Source: a bacterium (lineage in GTDB: Bacteria > Elusimicrobiota > Elusimicrobia > UBA1565 > UBA9628). From it: DNA of 64,000 nucleotides. Position numbers and translations under genes: made by a program. Every line of letters begins with the position of its first letter. Within the stretch, counting starts at the first letter, position 1. Shown here piece after piece: positions 12,332-20,474 of this stretch. The stretch spans positions 1-64,000 of the forward strand of contig JAJXVH010000004.1 in assembly GCA_021782205.1 (NCBI GenBank), given 5' to 3'. The notes under the pieces were generated by a model. The model was not told the origin of the DNA. It worked only from the letters and a program-made list of their open reading frames with translations, and did no database searches.

Positions 12332-12360
12332 TTGCAGGCGGGGGCGCGGCCTGTTACGAT
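12332..12360 (+). promoter_or_regulatory. Leaderless-type promoter of the AraC regulator
   Basis: TTGCAG (12332-12337), a 17-base spacer and TACGAT (12355-12360). The ATG at 12367 follows after 6 bases, so transcription should begin at the start codon. No Shine-Dalgarno is present. Confidence 0.6.
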
Positions 12361-12366
12361 AGAGCC

Positions 12367-13305
12367 ATGAGAAGGCACGCGCGCGGAGATGAAGACCGGG
12401 ACTCGCCGCCTTCGGCCGCCCTCGACGCGCTCAAAAAGGGCATTGCCCGATGGGCCAAGAACGAGGGTCCCAACCCGACGGCCATCCCCGGCCTGACGGC
12501 CGTCCGCTATGACGCGCCGACCAAGCCGCGGCAGGCGATGTATGAGCCCTGCGTCTGCGTCAGCGCGCAGGGCGCCAAGCGGGTGCTCTTGGGCGGGGAG
12601 AGCTTCACCTACGCCCCGGGAAATTTCCTGATCAGCTCCGTGCATCTGCCCACGATCGTGCAGATCGCCCGGGCCAGCCGCGAGAAGCCGTTTCTGGGGT
12701 GCGTGCTCCGGCTCGATCCGCGGGAAATCTCGCAGCTGATGGTGGACGGCAGCCTGCCCCCGCCGCGCGCCCAGCGCGCGGACCGCGGCATGGCGTGCGG
12801 GACTTTGACGCCGCCGTTGCTCTCCGCGCTCCAGCGCCTGATCGATCTGCTCGCCGAGCCCAAGGACCTGCCCATACTCGCGCCGGTGCTCCGGCGGGAG
12901 ATCACGTACCGCCTTCTGGTCGGCGATCAAGGCGCGCGCCTGCGCCAGGTGGCGCTGGCGGGCAGCCGCGGCCACCAGATCTCCCAGGCCATCGAATGGC
13001 TGAACGCGCAATACGTCCAGCCGCTGCGCGTGGAGGACTTGGCCGAGCGCGTCCACATGAGCCCGTCGGCGTTCCATCACCACTTTCGCGCGCTGACGGC
13101 GATGAGCCCCCTGCAATACCAGAAATGGCTGCGATTGAGCGAGGCGCGGCGGCTGATGCTGGCCGAGGACCTGAACGCCGGAACCGCGGCGCTGCGGGTG
13201 GGCTACGAGAGCCCGTCGCAATTCAGCCGCGAGTACCGCCGCCAGTTCGAGAAGCCGCCGTTGGAGGACGTCGCGCAGCTGCGCCGGACGGCAGAGGCGG
13301 TCTGA
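12367..13305 (+). CDS. AraC-family regulator, YqhC-like
   Basis: A 312-residue regulator. Residues about 40-200 form an AraC_N-type cupin sensor domain (YEPCVCVSAQGAKRVLLGGESF, then YAPGNFLISSVHLP). Two helix-turn-helix motifs occupy residues about 205-305, with LAERVHMSPSAFHHHFRA and VGYESPSQFSREYRR. In E. coli, YqhC has this architecture and switches on the aldehyde reductase yqhD and the aldo/keto reductase dkgA. The divergent alcohol dehydrogenase and two aldo/keto reductases here form the same functional combination, so regulation of those genes is a strong inference. An inverted repeat lies in the shared intergenic region. Confidence 0.92.
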   Translation: MRRHARGDEDRDSPPSAALDALKKGIARWAKNEGPNPTAIPGLTAVRYDAPTKPRQAMYEPCVCVSAQGAKRVLLGGESFTYAPGNFLISSVHLPTIVQIARASREKPFLGCVLRLDPREISQLMVDGSLPPPRAQRADRGMACGTLTPPLLSALQRLIDLLAEPKDLPILAPVLRREITYRLLVGDQGARLRQVALAGSRGHQISQAIEWLNAQYVQPLRVEDLAERVHMSPSAFHHHFRALTAMSPLQYQKWLRLSEARRLMLAEDLNAGTAALRVGYESPSQFSREYRRQFEKPPLEDVAQLRRTAEAV

Positions 13306-13332
13306 CGTCGGAGTCGGCCCAGGAGAATCGGC

Positions 13333-13917
13333 ATGAGCGATAAAAAGAAGCCGCGCCTGCTGGCGTTCGCGGGCAGTTTGCGCCGAGGTTCGCTCAACAA
13401 GCGCGCCCTGCGCGCCGCCGTGCCGATGGCCCGCGCCGCCGGCGCCGAGGTCACGGAGATCGATCTGTCGGATTTCCGCCTGCCCGTCTACGACGGCGAT
13501 CTGGAGGAGGAGGAGGGCCTGCCCGAGAGCGCGCGCCGGCTCAAGGAGTTGATGAAGTCGCACGACGGCTTCCTGATCTGCACGCCCGAGTACAACGGCT
13601 CGATTCCCGGAATGCTGAAGAACGTCATCGACTGGGCCTCGCGCGCCGAAGAGGGCGAGGCGCCGCTGGCCTGCTTCACCGGCAAGACCGCGGGGCTGAT
13701 GAGCGCCTCGCCGGGAGCGCTGGGCGGCATCCGCTCCTTGGCCGCCGTGCGCGCCATACTGGAAAATTTAGGCGTCCTGGTGGCGCCCCGGCAGGTCGCC
13801 ATTTCCCAAGCGCACGCCGCGTTCGCCGAGGACGGGAGCTTCCTTGACGCCAAGCGCGCCGCCGCGGTGGCCGCCATGACCGCGGCGCTGGCGGAACTCA
13901 CCCGCCGCCTGCAATAG
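13333..13917 (+). CDS. NADPH-dependent FMN reductase family protein
   Basis: A 194-residue flavodoxin-like protein. The FMN-phosphate loop AGSLRRGSLNKRAL is at residues 12-25, and the ribityl/isoalloxazine segment TPEYNGSIPGMLKNVIDW lies near residue 90. Both are hallmarks of PF03358. Such enzymes transfer two electrons from NAD(P)H to flavins, quinones, azo dyes or chromate. AGGAGA precedes the ATG. It follows the AraC regulator by 27 bases in the same direction, so it may belong to the same stress-response unit. The substrate cannot be assigned. Confidence 0.92.
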   Translation: MSDKKKPRLLAFAGSLRRGSLNKRALRAAVPMARAAGAEVTEIDLSDFRLPVYDGDLEEEEGLPESARRLKELMKSHDGFLICTPEYNGSIPGMLKNVIDWASRAEEGEAPLACFTGKTAGLMSASPGALGGIRSLAAVRAILENLGVLVAPRQVAISQAHAAFAEDGSFLDAKRAAAVAAMTAALAELTRRLQ

Positions 13918-13968
13918 CCGTCGAGGAAGTTTCCGCGGACGCGCGCAAATTCGTAAAATGAGGCCGTC

Positions 13969-14508
13969 ATGAACTCCTTCATCGATATCCGCGCCGAGGC
14001 GGACATCCCCGAACGCTGGCGCGCCTCGCCGATCGGCGCGCTCCTGCGCTACCACGACCTGCGCGCTCCGCTACCCGGCCGGGCGGAGCGCCCGGAGCTT
14101 CTCATCGGCATGTGCATGGACAGCCGCAAGCACCTGCGCATCCCGGACAACTTCGCCTTCATCCTGCGCACCGGCGGCGCGAACCTGCGCCTCAGCGAGT
14201 TCCGCGTGTCCTACGCCATCGCCGTGGGCGGCGTGCGCGCCATCGCGCTGATGGGCCACACGAATTGCGGCATGTCGGGGCTGGCGGCGCGGCGCGGGCC
14301 GTTCGTCGACGGCTTGATCGACGTGGGCTGGACGCGCGCGGCGGCCGAGGAGCATTTCGACCGCCTCGCGCCCCAGCACGAGATCGGCCCCGAGGGCGAC
14401 TTCATTCGCGGCGAGGCGCGTCGCCTGCGCGCGCTCTACCCCAAGGTGGACGTGGCGCCCCTGCTCTACCGCATCGAGGACGACACGGTGGCGCTCCTGC
14501 GCGAGTGA
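13969..14508 (+). CDS. Beta-carbonic-anhydrase-like protein
   Basis: A 179-residue protein with the zinc-site pattern of beta-carbonic anhydrases. Cys and the Asp-Arg dyad are in GMCMDSRKHL (residues about 47-56), and His and Cys are in LMGHTNCGMSGL (about 94-105). The usual CxDSR and HxxC spacing is kept. Classical family members hydrate CO2 to bicarbonate, while short divergent members can hydrolyse other substrates. The region after the second motif is shortened compared with classical enzymes. GAGG lies about 6 bases before the ATG. It converges on the DCC/LMF fusion gene. Carbonic anhydrase activity is plausible but not certain. Confidence 0.8.
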   Translation: MNSFIDIRAEADIPERWRASPIGALLRYHDLRAPLPGRAERPELLIGMCMDSRKHLRIPDNFAFILRTGGANLRLSEFRVSYAIAVGGVRAIALMGHTNCGMSGLAARRGPFVDGLIDVGWTRAAAEEHFDRLAPQHEIGPEGDFIRGEARRLRALYPKVDVAPLLYRIEDDTVALLRE

Positions 14509-14520
14509 CCGGGCGCGCCG

Positions 14521-16326
14521 TCAGCGCGGCCGCGGCAGCGTGACGGCGGGGATCAGCAGGCCGGCGCGTTCGCGCGCCCACCAGGATCCGTCGGCGTGGT
14601 ATTCATTGGCCGTCGTAAAGCGCGTGCGCCAGACCGACACGCGCGCGTAGACGGGGCGGGCGCCGCCCAGCGGATTGGGGCCGAGCAGGCCTTCGACGGC
14701 GGGGCTTCCTTCCAAGAGCCGGGTCAGCAGTCCGTCCAGCCACGGGCTCGGCGCGCCGAGCGCCGCGAACCACATCTGCCAGTCCAGCCGCGGCATGTAC
14801 GGGGCGACGACGGGCGGAGCGCGGCGCGGGTCGCCGGGCTTCCATGGGAACGGCCACTCGCGCCAGTCATGGCCGTCGATCGAGACCTCCACGGACAGCT
14901 CGTCGCGCGTCTTCGTCATCACCGCGAACAGGCCGTAGGAGTTGATCGAACGCAGGGGCTCCATGACCGCGACCAGAGCGCCCGCGGCGCCGCGTACGTC
15001 CGCGCCGCAAACGCCGGCGAATTCCACGGCGCCGACCGAGCACCAGAGCGCCGCGAACGCGGTCAGCGCCAGGCGACGCCGTCTTGAAGGCGGCGGCGGG
15101 GAAGCGGTCGGGGCCAGGCGCGTCAGAGGAGAAAAGCCGTCGTCGAGAGCGGCGAGGCACAGCACGAGCGTCAGCAGGTTGAAAAAACCGTAGTTGCCGG
15201 TCGCCGCGATCAGGACCATGAGCGCCGCGATGAGCGCCGCGCCCAGCGCGCGAGGACGTCGCGGCAGAAGCAGAAGCCAGGGCGCCCCGAACTCCACGCC
15301 GAACATGCCCGCGCACGCGGCCTTCTGCGCGAGCAAAGGCAGGCGCGCGGCATACCACGCCGCGGGCGTGGGCAGGGGCTGGGTCCACCAATGGTAGGTC
15401 AGCGCGGTCAGGTCCCGCCACGCGGCGTCGCCGCTGTTCCATTTGGCCAGCGCGGACTCCAGCATCAGCTTGAACAGCAGCAGACGCATGAGGAGGAGCG
15501 CGCCGCGCGAGGCGCGCGACCCGCCGCGCGGCTTCAGCGACCACGGTGCCAAGAAGACGGCGATCAGACCCGCCTCTAATAAGAGCGCGTCCCACTGGAA
15601 GCTCATGAAATCCGTGCCCGCGGCGCATAAGGACAGATACAGCGCCCAGCACGCCAGCGCGCTGGGTCCCGCCCACAGGTCGAGGATCATTCCCAGCGAC
15701 GCGGCCGCGCCCGCCGCGCACAGCCCCACCAAAGCGGCGTCCGACGCGTTGAGCCAGAAGAGCGTAGGCAGAACCCAGAAGCGCAGCGCCCCCAGTTGTC
15801 CGCGCGCCGCGCGCAGCAGATCGGCGGCGGGCAGAAGTCCGTCGACGCCGATGAGGCCCCGCACCTGCACGCCCAAAGAGGCGAAGGCCAGCAGATAGCA
15901 CAGCCCCAGCCCCGCGAGCACGGCGCGGCGCGTCCCGTCGACGGGCGGCGGCAGAGGCGAGCCCCAGAGCAGGCGCGTCAGGCGTGAAAAAAACGGCCGC
16001 CGCGCGGCGACGAACGCATAGGCGCGCTCGCTGGCACGGCGGAAAATAGGAACGCGCTCGTAGAGCTCGGCCCACGCGCGGCGCGGGCCGCCCGCCGCGG
16101 CCAGCGCCGCGAACACCGCGTCGGCGCCGCGGCGCACGCGTCCGCCGGGTGCTACGAAATGCACGGCCTCGGTGAACGCCGCGGGCGGTATCTGCGGAAA
16201 CCTCGCGGCGGCGGATTGATACGGCTCGAAATCGACCGCGCCGCCGGTTTCGGCGCGCCAGCGCTCGATCCAGAGGCGGCAGAAACCGCAGTCGCCGTCG
16301 AAGATCAGCAGGGGCCGTTCGGCCAT
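14521..16326 (-). CDS. DCC thiol-redox domain fused to lipase-maturation-factor-like membrane domain
   Basis: A 601-residue two-part protein. Residues 1-120 form a DCC1/DUF393 domain with the thioredoxin-like DGDCGFCRLW motif (CxxC) and YQSAAARFPQIP. From about 135 onward there are multiple membrane helices with features of LMF1-type proteins: the region around SFQWDALLLEAGLIAVFL and LLLFKLMLESALAKWNSGD. The C-terminal region is soluble, with a W-rich motif DWQMWFAALG. LMF-like proteins assist folding of secreted lipases, and DCC domains are thought to handle disulfides. The fusion suggests a membrane oxidative-folding factor acting outside the cytoplasm. The ATG is preceded by TATAAT only 8 bases upstream. 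Confidence 0.88.
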   Translation of the reverse strand: MAERPLLIFDGDCGFCRLWIERWRAETGGAVDFEPYQSAAARFPQIPPAAFTEAVHFVAPGGRVRRGADAVFAALAAAGGPRRAWAELYERVPIFRRASERAYAFVAARRPFFSRLTRLLWGSPLPPPVDGTRRAVLAGLGLCYLLAFASLGVQVRGLIGVDGLLPAADLLRAARGQLGALRFWVLPTLFWLNASDAALVGLCAAGAAASLGMILDLWAGPSALACWALYLSLCAAGTDFMSFQWDALLLEAGLIAVFLAPWSLKPRGGSRASRGALLLMRLLLFKLMLESALAKWNSGDAAWRDLTALTYHWWTQPLPTPAAWYAARLPLLAQKAACAGMFGVEFGAPWLLLLPRRPRALGAALIAALMVLIAATGNYGFFNLLTLVLCLAALDDGFSPLTRLAPTASPPPPSRRRRLALTAFAALWCSVGAVEFAGVCGADVRGAAGALVAVMEPLRSINSYGLFAVMTKTRDELSVEVSIDGHDWREWPFPWKPGDPRRAPPVVAPYMPRLDWQMWFAALGAPSPWLDGLLTRLLEGSPAVEGLLGPNPLGGARPVYARVSVWRTRFTTANEYHADGSWWARERAGLLIPAVTLPRPR

Positions 16327-16334
16327 GCGTTCAT

Positions 16335-16342
16335 ATTATAAT
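16335..16342. promoter_or_regulatory. Overlapping divergent -10 elements
   Basis: The sequence ATTATAAT gives TATAAT on both strands: minus strand 16335-16340 and plus strand 16337-16342. One faces the DCC/LMF gene and the other the small membrane protein. Only one polymerase could occupy the site at a time. Clear -35 boxes are not seen. Confidence 0.45.
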
Positions 16343-16366
16343 CTTGCGGTCGCCGAGGGCGACGCT

Positions 16367-17116
16367 ATGATCATCGCGGACAAGACCTTGGCGTGGTTCG
16401 GAGTGGCGGGCACGCTGTGCGACGCCGTGGGCGGGCTGTATCTGACCTACGACCTGCTGGGCGGCAGTCGCGGCCCGCTGGGCCTCATCACGCGCGCGGC
16501 GACCTACGGACTGATCTTCGCGCTGGGCTACGGCTTGGCCTTCGGCCCCGCGTTCGGCGCGATTTCGGGCGTGTGCCTGGGCGGAATCCTCGCCTACGAG
16601 TTGTGGCGCGTCGCCCATCACCAGCGTGCGCACGGTTCCTCGCCGCTTTATCAGGCCGGCGCTTCGGGCGCGGCACGCGGCTTTGCCCTGGGCGTGGCCT
16701 CGATGCCGCGCTTCGGCTGGCGCTTCGGCGCGCTGTTCGGCGTCTTGAACGCGGCGTTCCTATCCGTCGCCCACCGCCTGAATTTCGCGGCGACGCGCGA
16801 CTATGCGCCCGCGCCGCACCTGCGCTTGAGCGCGCACGCGCGCAACGGCGCCCTGGCGCGCGCCGTCGAGATCGGCGCGGCGGGTGCGATCACCGGCTGG
16901 ATCGAGGAGCGCCACGTGCACGCCGCCGGCTTCGGGATGGCGATCGGGCTGGTGGTCGGCTTGATCGGGCTTGTCGTCGGCGTGGTCAGTCCCACGGTCG
17001 AGTGGTGGGTCGACAATCTGCCGGAGCGCGCGCTGGCGGCGCTCGGCTTCGCGCTGATCGCGCTGGGGTTGATCTTCCAGTCCGTCCAGTACGTGACCGT
17101 GATCCTCGCGCGCTGA
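16367..17116 (+). CDS. Polytopic membrane protein of unknown function
   Basis: About 249 residues from the ATG at 16367 (MIIADKTLAWFG). The ORF-track start at 16325 would overlap the divergent gene and its promoter. Five or six hydrophobic segments are visible: near residues 8-30 (LCDAVGGLYLTYDLL), 45-80, 105-140, 190-212 (FGMAIGLVVGLIGLVVGVV) and 225-249. Glycine zippers are frequent. A central HLRLSAHARNG and IEERHVHAAG stretch is hydrophilic. I recognise no family. It is transcribed away from the DCC/LMF gene and ends 6 bases from argH in a convergent arrangement, so it is a single-gene unit. Confidence 0.7.
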   Translation: MIIADKTLAWFGVAGTLCDAVGGLYLTYDLLGGSRGPLGLITRAATYGLIFALGYGLAFGPAFGAISGVCLGGILAYELWRVAHHQRAHGSSPLYQAGASGAARGFALGVASMPRFGWRFGALFGVLNAAFLSVAHRLNFAATRDYAPAPHLRLSAHARNGALARAVEIGAAGAITGWIEERHVHAAGFGMAIGLVVGLIGLVVGVVSPTVEWWVDNLPERALAALGFALIALGLIFQSVQYVTVILAR

Positions 17117-17122
17117 ACGCGG

Positions 17123-18463
17123 CTAAAGCAGAAGCGCGCGCCAGGCCGCTTCAAGCGCGCGGCGCCGTCCGCGGCCCCAGGAGTCCTCGCCGCGCGCGTC
17201 GGCGGCGAGTTCCTTCCAGCCGGGAGACGCGGGCGCGCCCGGATAATCCGGGAGCGTAACGTCCGTCACGGGACGCGGCGCGCCGACGCGCGCGCGGGCC
17301 CTCTCGGCGACGGCGCGGTAGGCGTCGCGAAAAGGCGTGCCCGCGCGGACCAGCGCGACGGCCTGGTGGGTGGCCAGCAGGTCCTCGGTGACGGCGGCGG
17401 CACAAGCGGCTTCATCCACGCGCAGGGACTGGGGCAGGCGCGCGGCGATGTCCAGCATCGCGGCCATGGCGTCCAGCGCGGAGACCAGCACGCCTTTCGT
17501 GAGCTGATAGTCGCGGTGGTAGCCCGAGGGCAGGGCGCCGACGGCGAGGACCTGCGAAAGCCAGCCGGGAAACAGCGCGGCGCGGGCGCGCGTCAGTTCG
17601 ACCACGTCCGGGTTCTTCTTCTGCGGCATGATGCTGGAGCCGGTGGTGAAGGAGTCGGACAGCTTCAGGAGGCCGAACTCGGCCGTGGTATAGAGCGACA
17701 AGTCCCAGGCCAGCACGCCCAGGTCGCGCGCCAGCAGGCACAGCGCGGAAAGACACGCGGCTTCCAAGCGCGGCCGCGAGGACTGCACGCGCAAGGTGTT
17801 GCGCTGGACGCGGGAGAACCCCAGCAGGCGCGCCACGTGCGCGCGCGGCAGAGGCAGCATGACGCCGTAGCCGGCGGCGGAACCCAGCGGGCAGGAGTCG
17901 GCCTCGTCGTAGGCGAAACGCAGGGCGCGCCGGCCGTCGAACAGAGCCTCGGCGTGAGAGGCGGCCCAGTGGCCGAGGGTGGTGGGCATCGCGCGCTGGA
18001 GGTGCGAGTAGCCGGGGATGACGACGTTTTGGCGGCGCGCGCCGAACGCGGCCCACGCGGCGGCGGCTTCCCCCGCGCGCGCGTGCAGGGCCAGCAGACG
18101 ATCCTTTATATGCAGCCTCAAATTGACTTGGACCTGATCGTTGCGGCTGCGGCCGGCGTGGATCTTCGCGCCGATCTCGCCCAGACGCCGGGTCAGGTGC
18201 TGTTCGACCGCGGTGTGGATGTCTTCCTGAGCGCGGGTGACGGCAAACGCGCCGGGCTTGTCGTGCAGGCGCGTCAGCTCCGCGCGCAGGGCGGCGTACT
18301 CCTTCTTGGTCAGCACGCCGATGGAGGTCAGTCCCGCGGCGTGCGCCAGGGAGCCGTAGACTTCGTAGCGCAGAAGACGTGAGTCCAATTCCGGGTCCGC
18401 GCCCACGGTGTAGGCCTCGACGGCGGCGTCCAGGTCGGCGCGCGTCTGCCAAAGTTTTTTCAT
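17123..18463 (-). CDS. argH: Argininosuccinate lyase
   Basis: A 446-residue ArgH, which splits argininosuccinate into arginine and fumarate, the last step of arginine synthesis. Visible are the family signature GSSIMPQKKNPDVVE (residues about 275-290), the SRNDQVQ and EDIHTAVE segments, and the IPGYSHLQRAMPTTL region. The catalytic Ser lies in the GSS loop. The C-terminus is slightly shorter than in E. coli. The start overlaps the stop of the M20 deacylase by 4 bases, so it is the last gene of the nine-gene arginine operon. No clear terminator is visible before the convergent gene. Confidence 0.96.
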   Translation of the reverse strand: MKKLWQTRADLDAAVEAYTVGADPELDSRLLRYEVYGSLAHAAGLTSIGVLTKKEYAALRAELTRLHDKPGAFAVTRAQEDIHTAVEQHLTRRLGEIGAKIHAGRSRNDQVQVNLRLHIKDRLLALHARAGEAAAAWAAFGARRQNVVIPGYSHLQRAMPTTLGHWAASHAEALFDGRRALRFAYDEADSCPLGSAAGYGVMLPLPRAHVARLLGFSRVQRNTLRVQSSRPRLEAACLSALCLLARDLGVLAWDLSLYTTAEFGLLKLSDSFTTGSSIMPQKKNPDVVELTRARAALFPGWLSQVLAVGALPSGYHRDYQLTKGVLVSALDAMAAMLDIAARLPQSLRVDEAACAAAVTEDLLATHQAVALVRAGTPFRDAYRAVAERARARVGAPRPVTDVTLPDYPGAPASPGWKELAADARGEDSWGRGRRRALEAAWRALLL

Positions 18464-19518
18464 CGTGCCGCCTTGGCGAAGTAGTCGCGGATCAGCCGCT
18501 CGTAGAAGGCCACGCCTGCCTCCAGCTCCGCGACCTCAATGAATTCGTCGGGCGTGTGCGAGCGTTTGGACTCGCCGGGTCCGACTTTCACGGTGGGGAT
18601 GCCCTTGAGAAAGACCCAGTCCGACAACGTGGGCGAACCGTAGGGCCGCGCCGCCGGGTTGGCCGACAGCGCGGCCTGCACGACGGCATGCGCGGGGTCC
18701 GTCTCCACCGAGCCCAGCCGCGAGGAGCGCACGCGCACCTGGCCTTCCACGGCGCGCGTCACCGCCGCGACGATCTCCTCGGGCGCGTAGTCGGGCGTGG
18801 TGCGGATGTCGACGACCAGCGTGCAACGGTCGGGGATCACGTTGTGGCGCGCGCCGCCGTTGATCTGGGTCACGTTCAGCGTGGGCGAGCCCAGCGCGGG
18901 GTGCGTCTTGTCAAAGCGCAGCTGCGACAAGACCAGCACGTCGCGCGCCGCGGCCTCGATGGCATTGAGCCCGCCGCCGTGGGCGGCGTGCGCGGAGCGT
19001 CCCGCGGCGGTGATCTCCAAAACGATCAGACCCTTCTGCGCGACCGCGGGCCGCAGACCCGTCGGCTCGCCGACCACGGCGGCGTCCGGGCGCGGCAGAA
19101 GCGGCAGGAGCTTTTCCAGGCCCTGGCCCAGGACCTCTTCCTCGCAGGAGGCGGCCAGCAGCACGCGGCCCTTCGGCGCGTCTTTCTCGAACGCGCGCGC
19201 GGCCCCCAGGATCATGGCGGTCAGGGGACCCTTCGCGTCGTTGGCGCCGCGGCCGTAGAGGCGGCCGTTCTCGATGGTCGCCGACAGCGGCGCCTTCGTC
19301 CAGTCCTCGCCGACGGGCACGGTGTCGGTATGGGAGTTGAGCAGCAGCAGCGGGCCCTCGCCGCCGTCCAGCAGGGCCGTCAGGTTGCGGCCGTGGCGCG
19401 ACGGCGCCAGGCCCAGTTGACGCAGCGCGTCCTCCAAGCGCGCGACCACCGCGTCCTCCTGTCCGCTGGGCGAGGGGATGCGGACCAGGTCCGAGAGCAG
19501 TTCGACGGCGGAGATCAT
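18460..19518 (-). CDS. M20 metallo-hydrolase, probable N-acylcitrulline deacylase
   Basis: A 352-residue M20 peptidase-type amidohydrolase. Dinuclear-zinc motifs are in order: His and Asp in NSHTDTVP, Asp in GRGANDAKG, the catalytic Glu and ligand in SCEEEVLG, and the C-terminal His in KRSHTPDEFI. The operon supplies an acylornithine carbamoyltransferase, so the likely substrate is N-acetyl- or N-succinylcitrulline and the product citrulline for ArgG. Acetylornithine deacetylase or LysK-type activity are alternatives. The C-terminal GSPTLSDW and GPGESKRSHT stretches recall the arginine-cluster M20 enzymes of Bacteroidota, from memory. It overlaps argB and argH by 4 bases on each side. Confidence 0.88.
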   Translation of the reverse strand: MISAVELLSDLVRIPSPSGQEDAVVARLEDALRQLGLAPSRHGRNLTALLDGGEGPLLLLNSHTDTVPVGEDWTKAPLSATIENGRLYGRGANDAKGPLTAMILGAARAFEKDAPKGRVLLAASCEEEVLGQGLEKLLPLLPRPDAAVVGEPTGLRPAVAQKGLIVLEITAAGRSAHAAHGGGLNAIEAAARDVLVLSQLRFDKTHPALGSPTLNVTQINGGARHNVIPDRCTLVVDIRTTPDYAPEEIVAAVTRAVEGQVRVRSSRLGSVETDPAHAVVQAALSANPAARPYGSPTLSDWVFLKGIPTVKVGPGESKRSHTPDEFIEVAELEAGVAFYERLIRDYFAKAAR

Positions 19519-20474
19519 GCGGCCGAGGAATTCAGCGTCGTCTCCGGCGTCGCGGCCAGCTCCGCGGCCTGGTAGGCCTGGCGCTCACGCTTCTCGACGA
19601 TCATCGTGCCGCTGCCCGCGTTCGTGAAGACCTCGCGCAGAAGCGCGCCGGCCTTCAGGCCGTTGATGATGTGCGTGCGCCGCACGCCGCCGCGCAGCGC
19701 GCGGATGCAGGCGTCGGCCTTGGGCAGCATGCCGCCCGTCAGCCGTCCCGCGGCCTTGAACGCCTCCACCTCCTCGACGTCGGTGTAGGACACGAGGCTG
19801 GTCGGATCGCCCACGTCCTGCAGGAGGCCCTCGGTGTCGGTGACGACGATGAGCTTCTCGGCCTTGAGGGCGCGCGCGACCGCCTCCGCGATGGAGTCGG
19901 CGTTGATGTTGAGGATCAGGCCCTCGGGGTCGCAACCCAGGCAGGAGATCACCGGCGTCATGCCCGCGTCGAGCAGGTTCAGCAGCATCTTCGGGTCCAC
20001 GGACTCGATGTCGCCGACGAAGCCGAAGTCGACCTCGACGGGCGCCTCGCCGGGGTTCTTCTCCATCGTCTTCTTGGGCCGCCGATGCGCGACGATCAGC
20101 CCGCCGTCCACGCCCGACACGCCGACGGCCGGCGTGTGGTGCGCGCGGAAGGAGGACAAAATGTCGATGTTCAAGGTGCCCGCGTAGGTCATCTTGGCGA
20201 CTTCCAGCATCTGCGCGTCGGTGATGCGGCGTCCGGCGACGAACTCCGGCTCCAGACCCAGCTTGCGCGCCAGTTCCGTGGCCTGGTGGCCGCCGCCGTG
20301 CACCAGCACCACGCGGATGCCCACCTGCTGGAGCAGGGACACGTCCTCGACCAGGGCGTCGAGCGTGTCGCGCCGTCCCACCACGCGCCCGCCGACCTTC
20401 ACGACGAAGGTCTTCCCTTTGTACATGCGGATGTAGGGAACGGCCTGCTTGAGCATGATGGGCGTGTCGGTCAT
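19515..20474 (-). CDS. argB: Acetylglutamate kinase
   Basis: A 319-residue amino-acid kinase that phosphorylates N-acetylglutamate. Motifs are VVKVGGRVV at the N-terminus, VLVHGGGHQATELARKLG, and the C-terminal GGMLPKADACIRALRGGV that contacts ATP. The start at 20474 is chosen because CAGGAGA lies before it and the ORF-track extension to 20693 runs inside the carbamoyltransferase gene. An extra segment near residues 131-150 (RRPKKTMEKNPGEAPVEVDFG) is typical of a minor group. Whether it is arginine-sensitive cannot be read from the sequence. It overlaps its neighbours by 4 bases on both sides. Confidence 0.95.
   Translation of the reverse strand: MTDTPIMLKQAVPYIRMYKGKTFVVKVGGRVVGRRDTLDALVEDVSLLQQVGIRVVLVHGGGHQATELARKLGLEPEFVAGRRITDAQMLEVAKMTYAGTLNIDILSSFRAHHTPAVGVSGVDGGLIVAHRRPKKTMEKNPGEAPVEVDFGFVGDIESVDPKMLLNLLDAGMTPVISCLGCDPEGLILNINADSIAEAVARALKAEKLIVVTDTEGLLQDVGDPTSLVSYTDVEEVEAFKAAGRLTGGMLPKADACIRALRGGVRRTHIINGLKAGALLREVFTNAGSGTMIVEKRERQAYQAAELAATPETTLNSSAA

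Noticed and set aside
18460-19518. Assigning the M20 enzyme as LysK of a LysW pathway
   Set aside because: No LysW carrier protein or LysX ligase is in the operon, and the carbamoyltransferase indicates acylated arginine intermediates.
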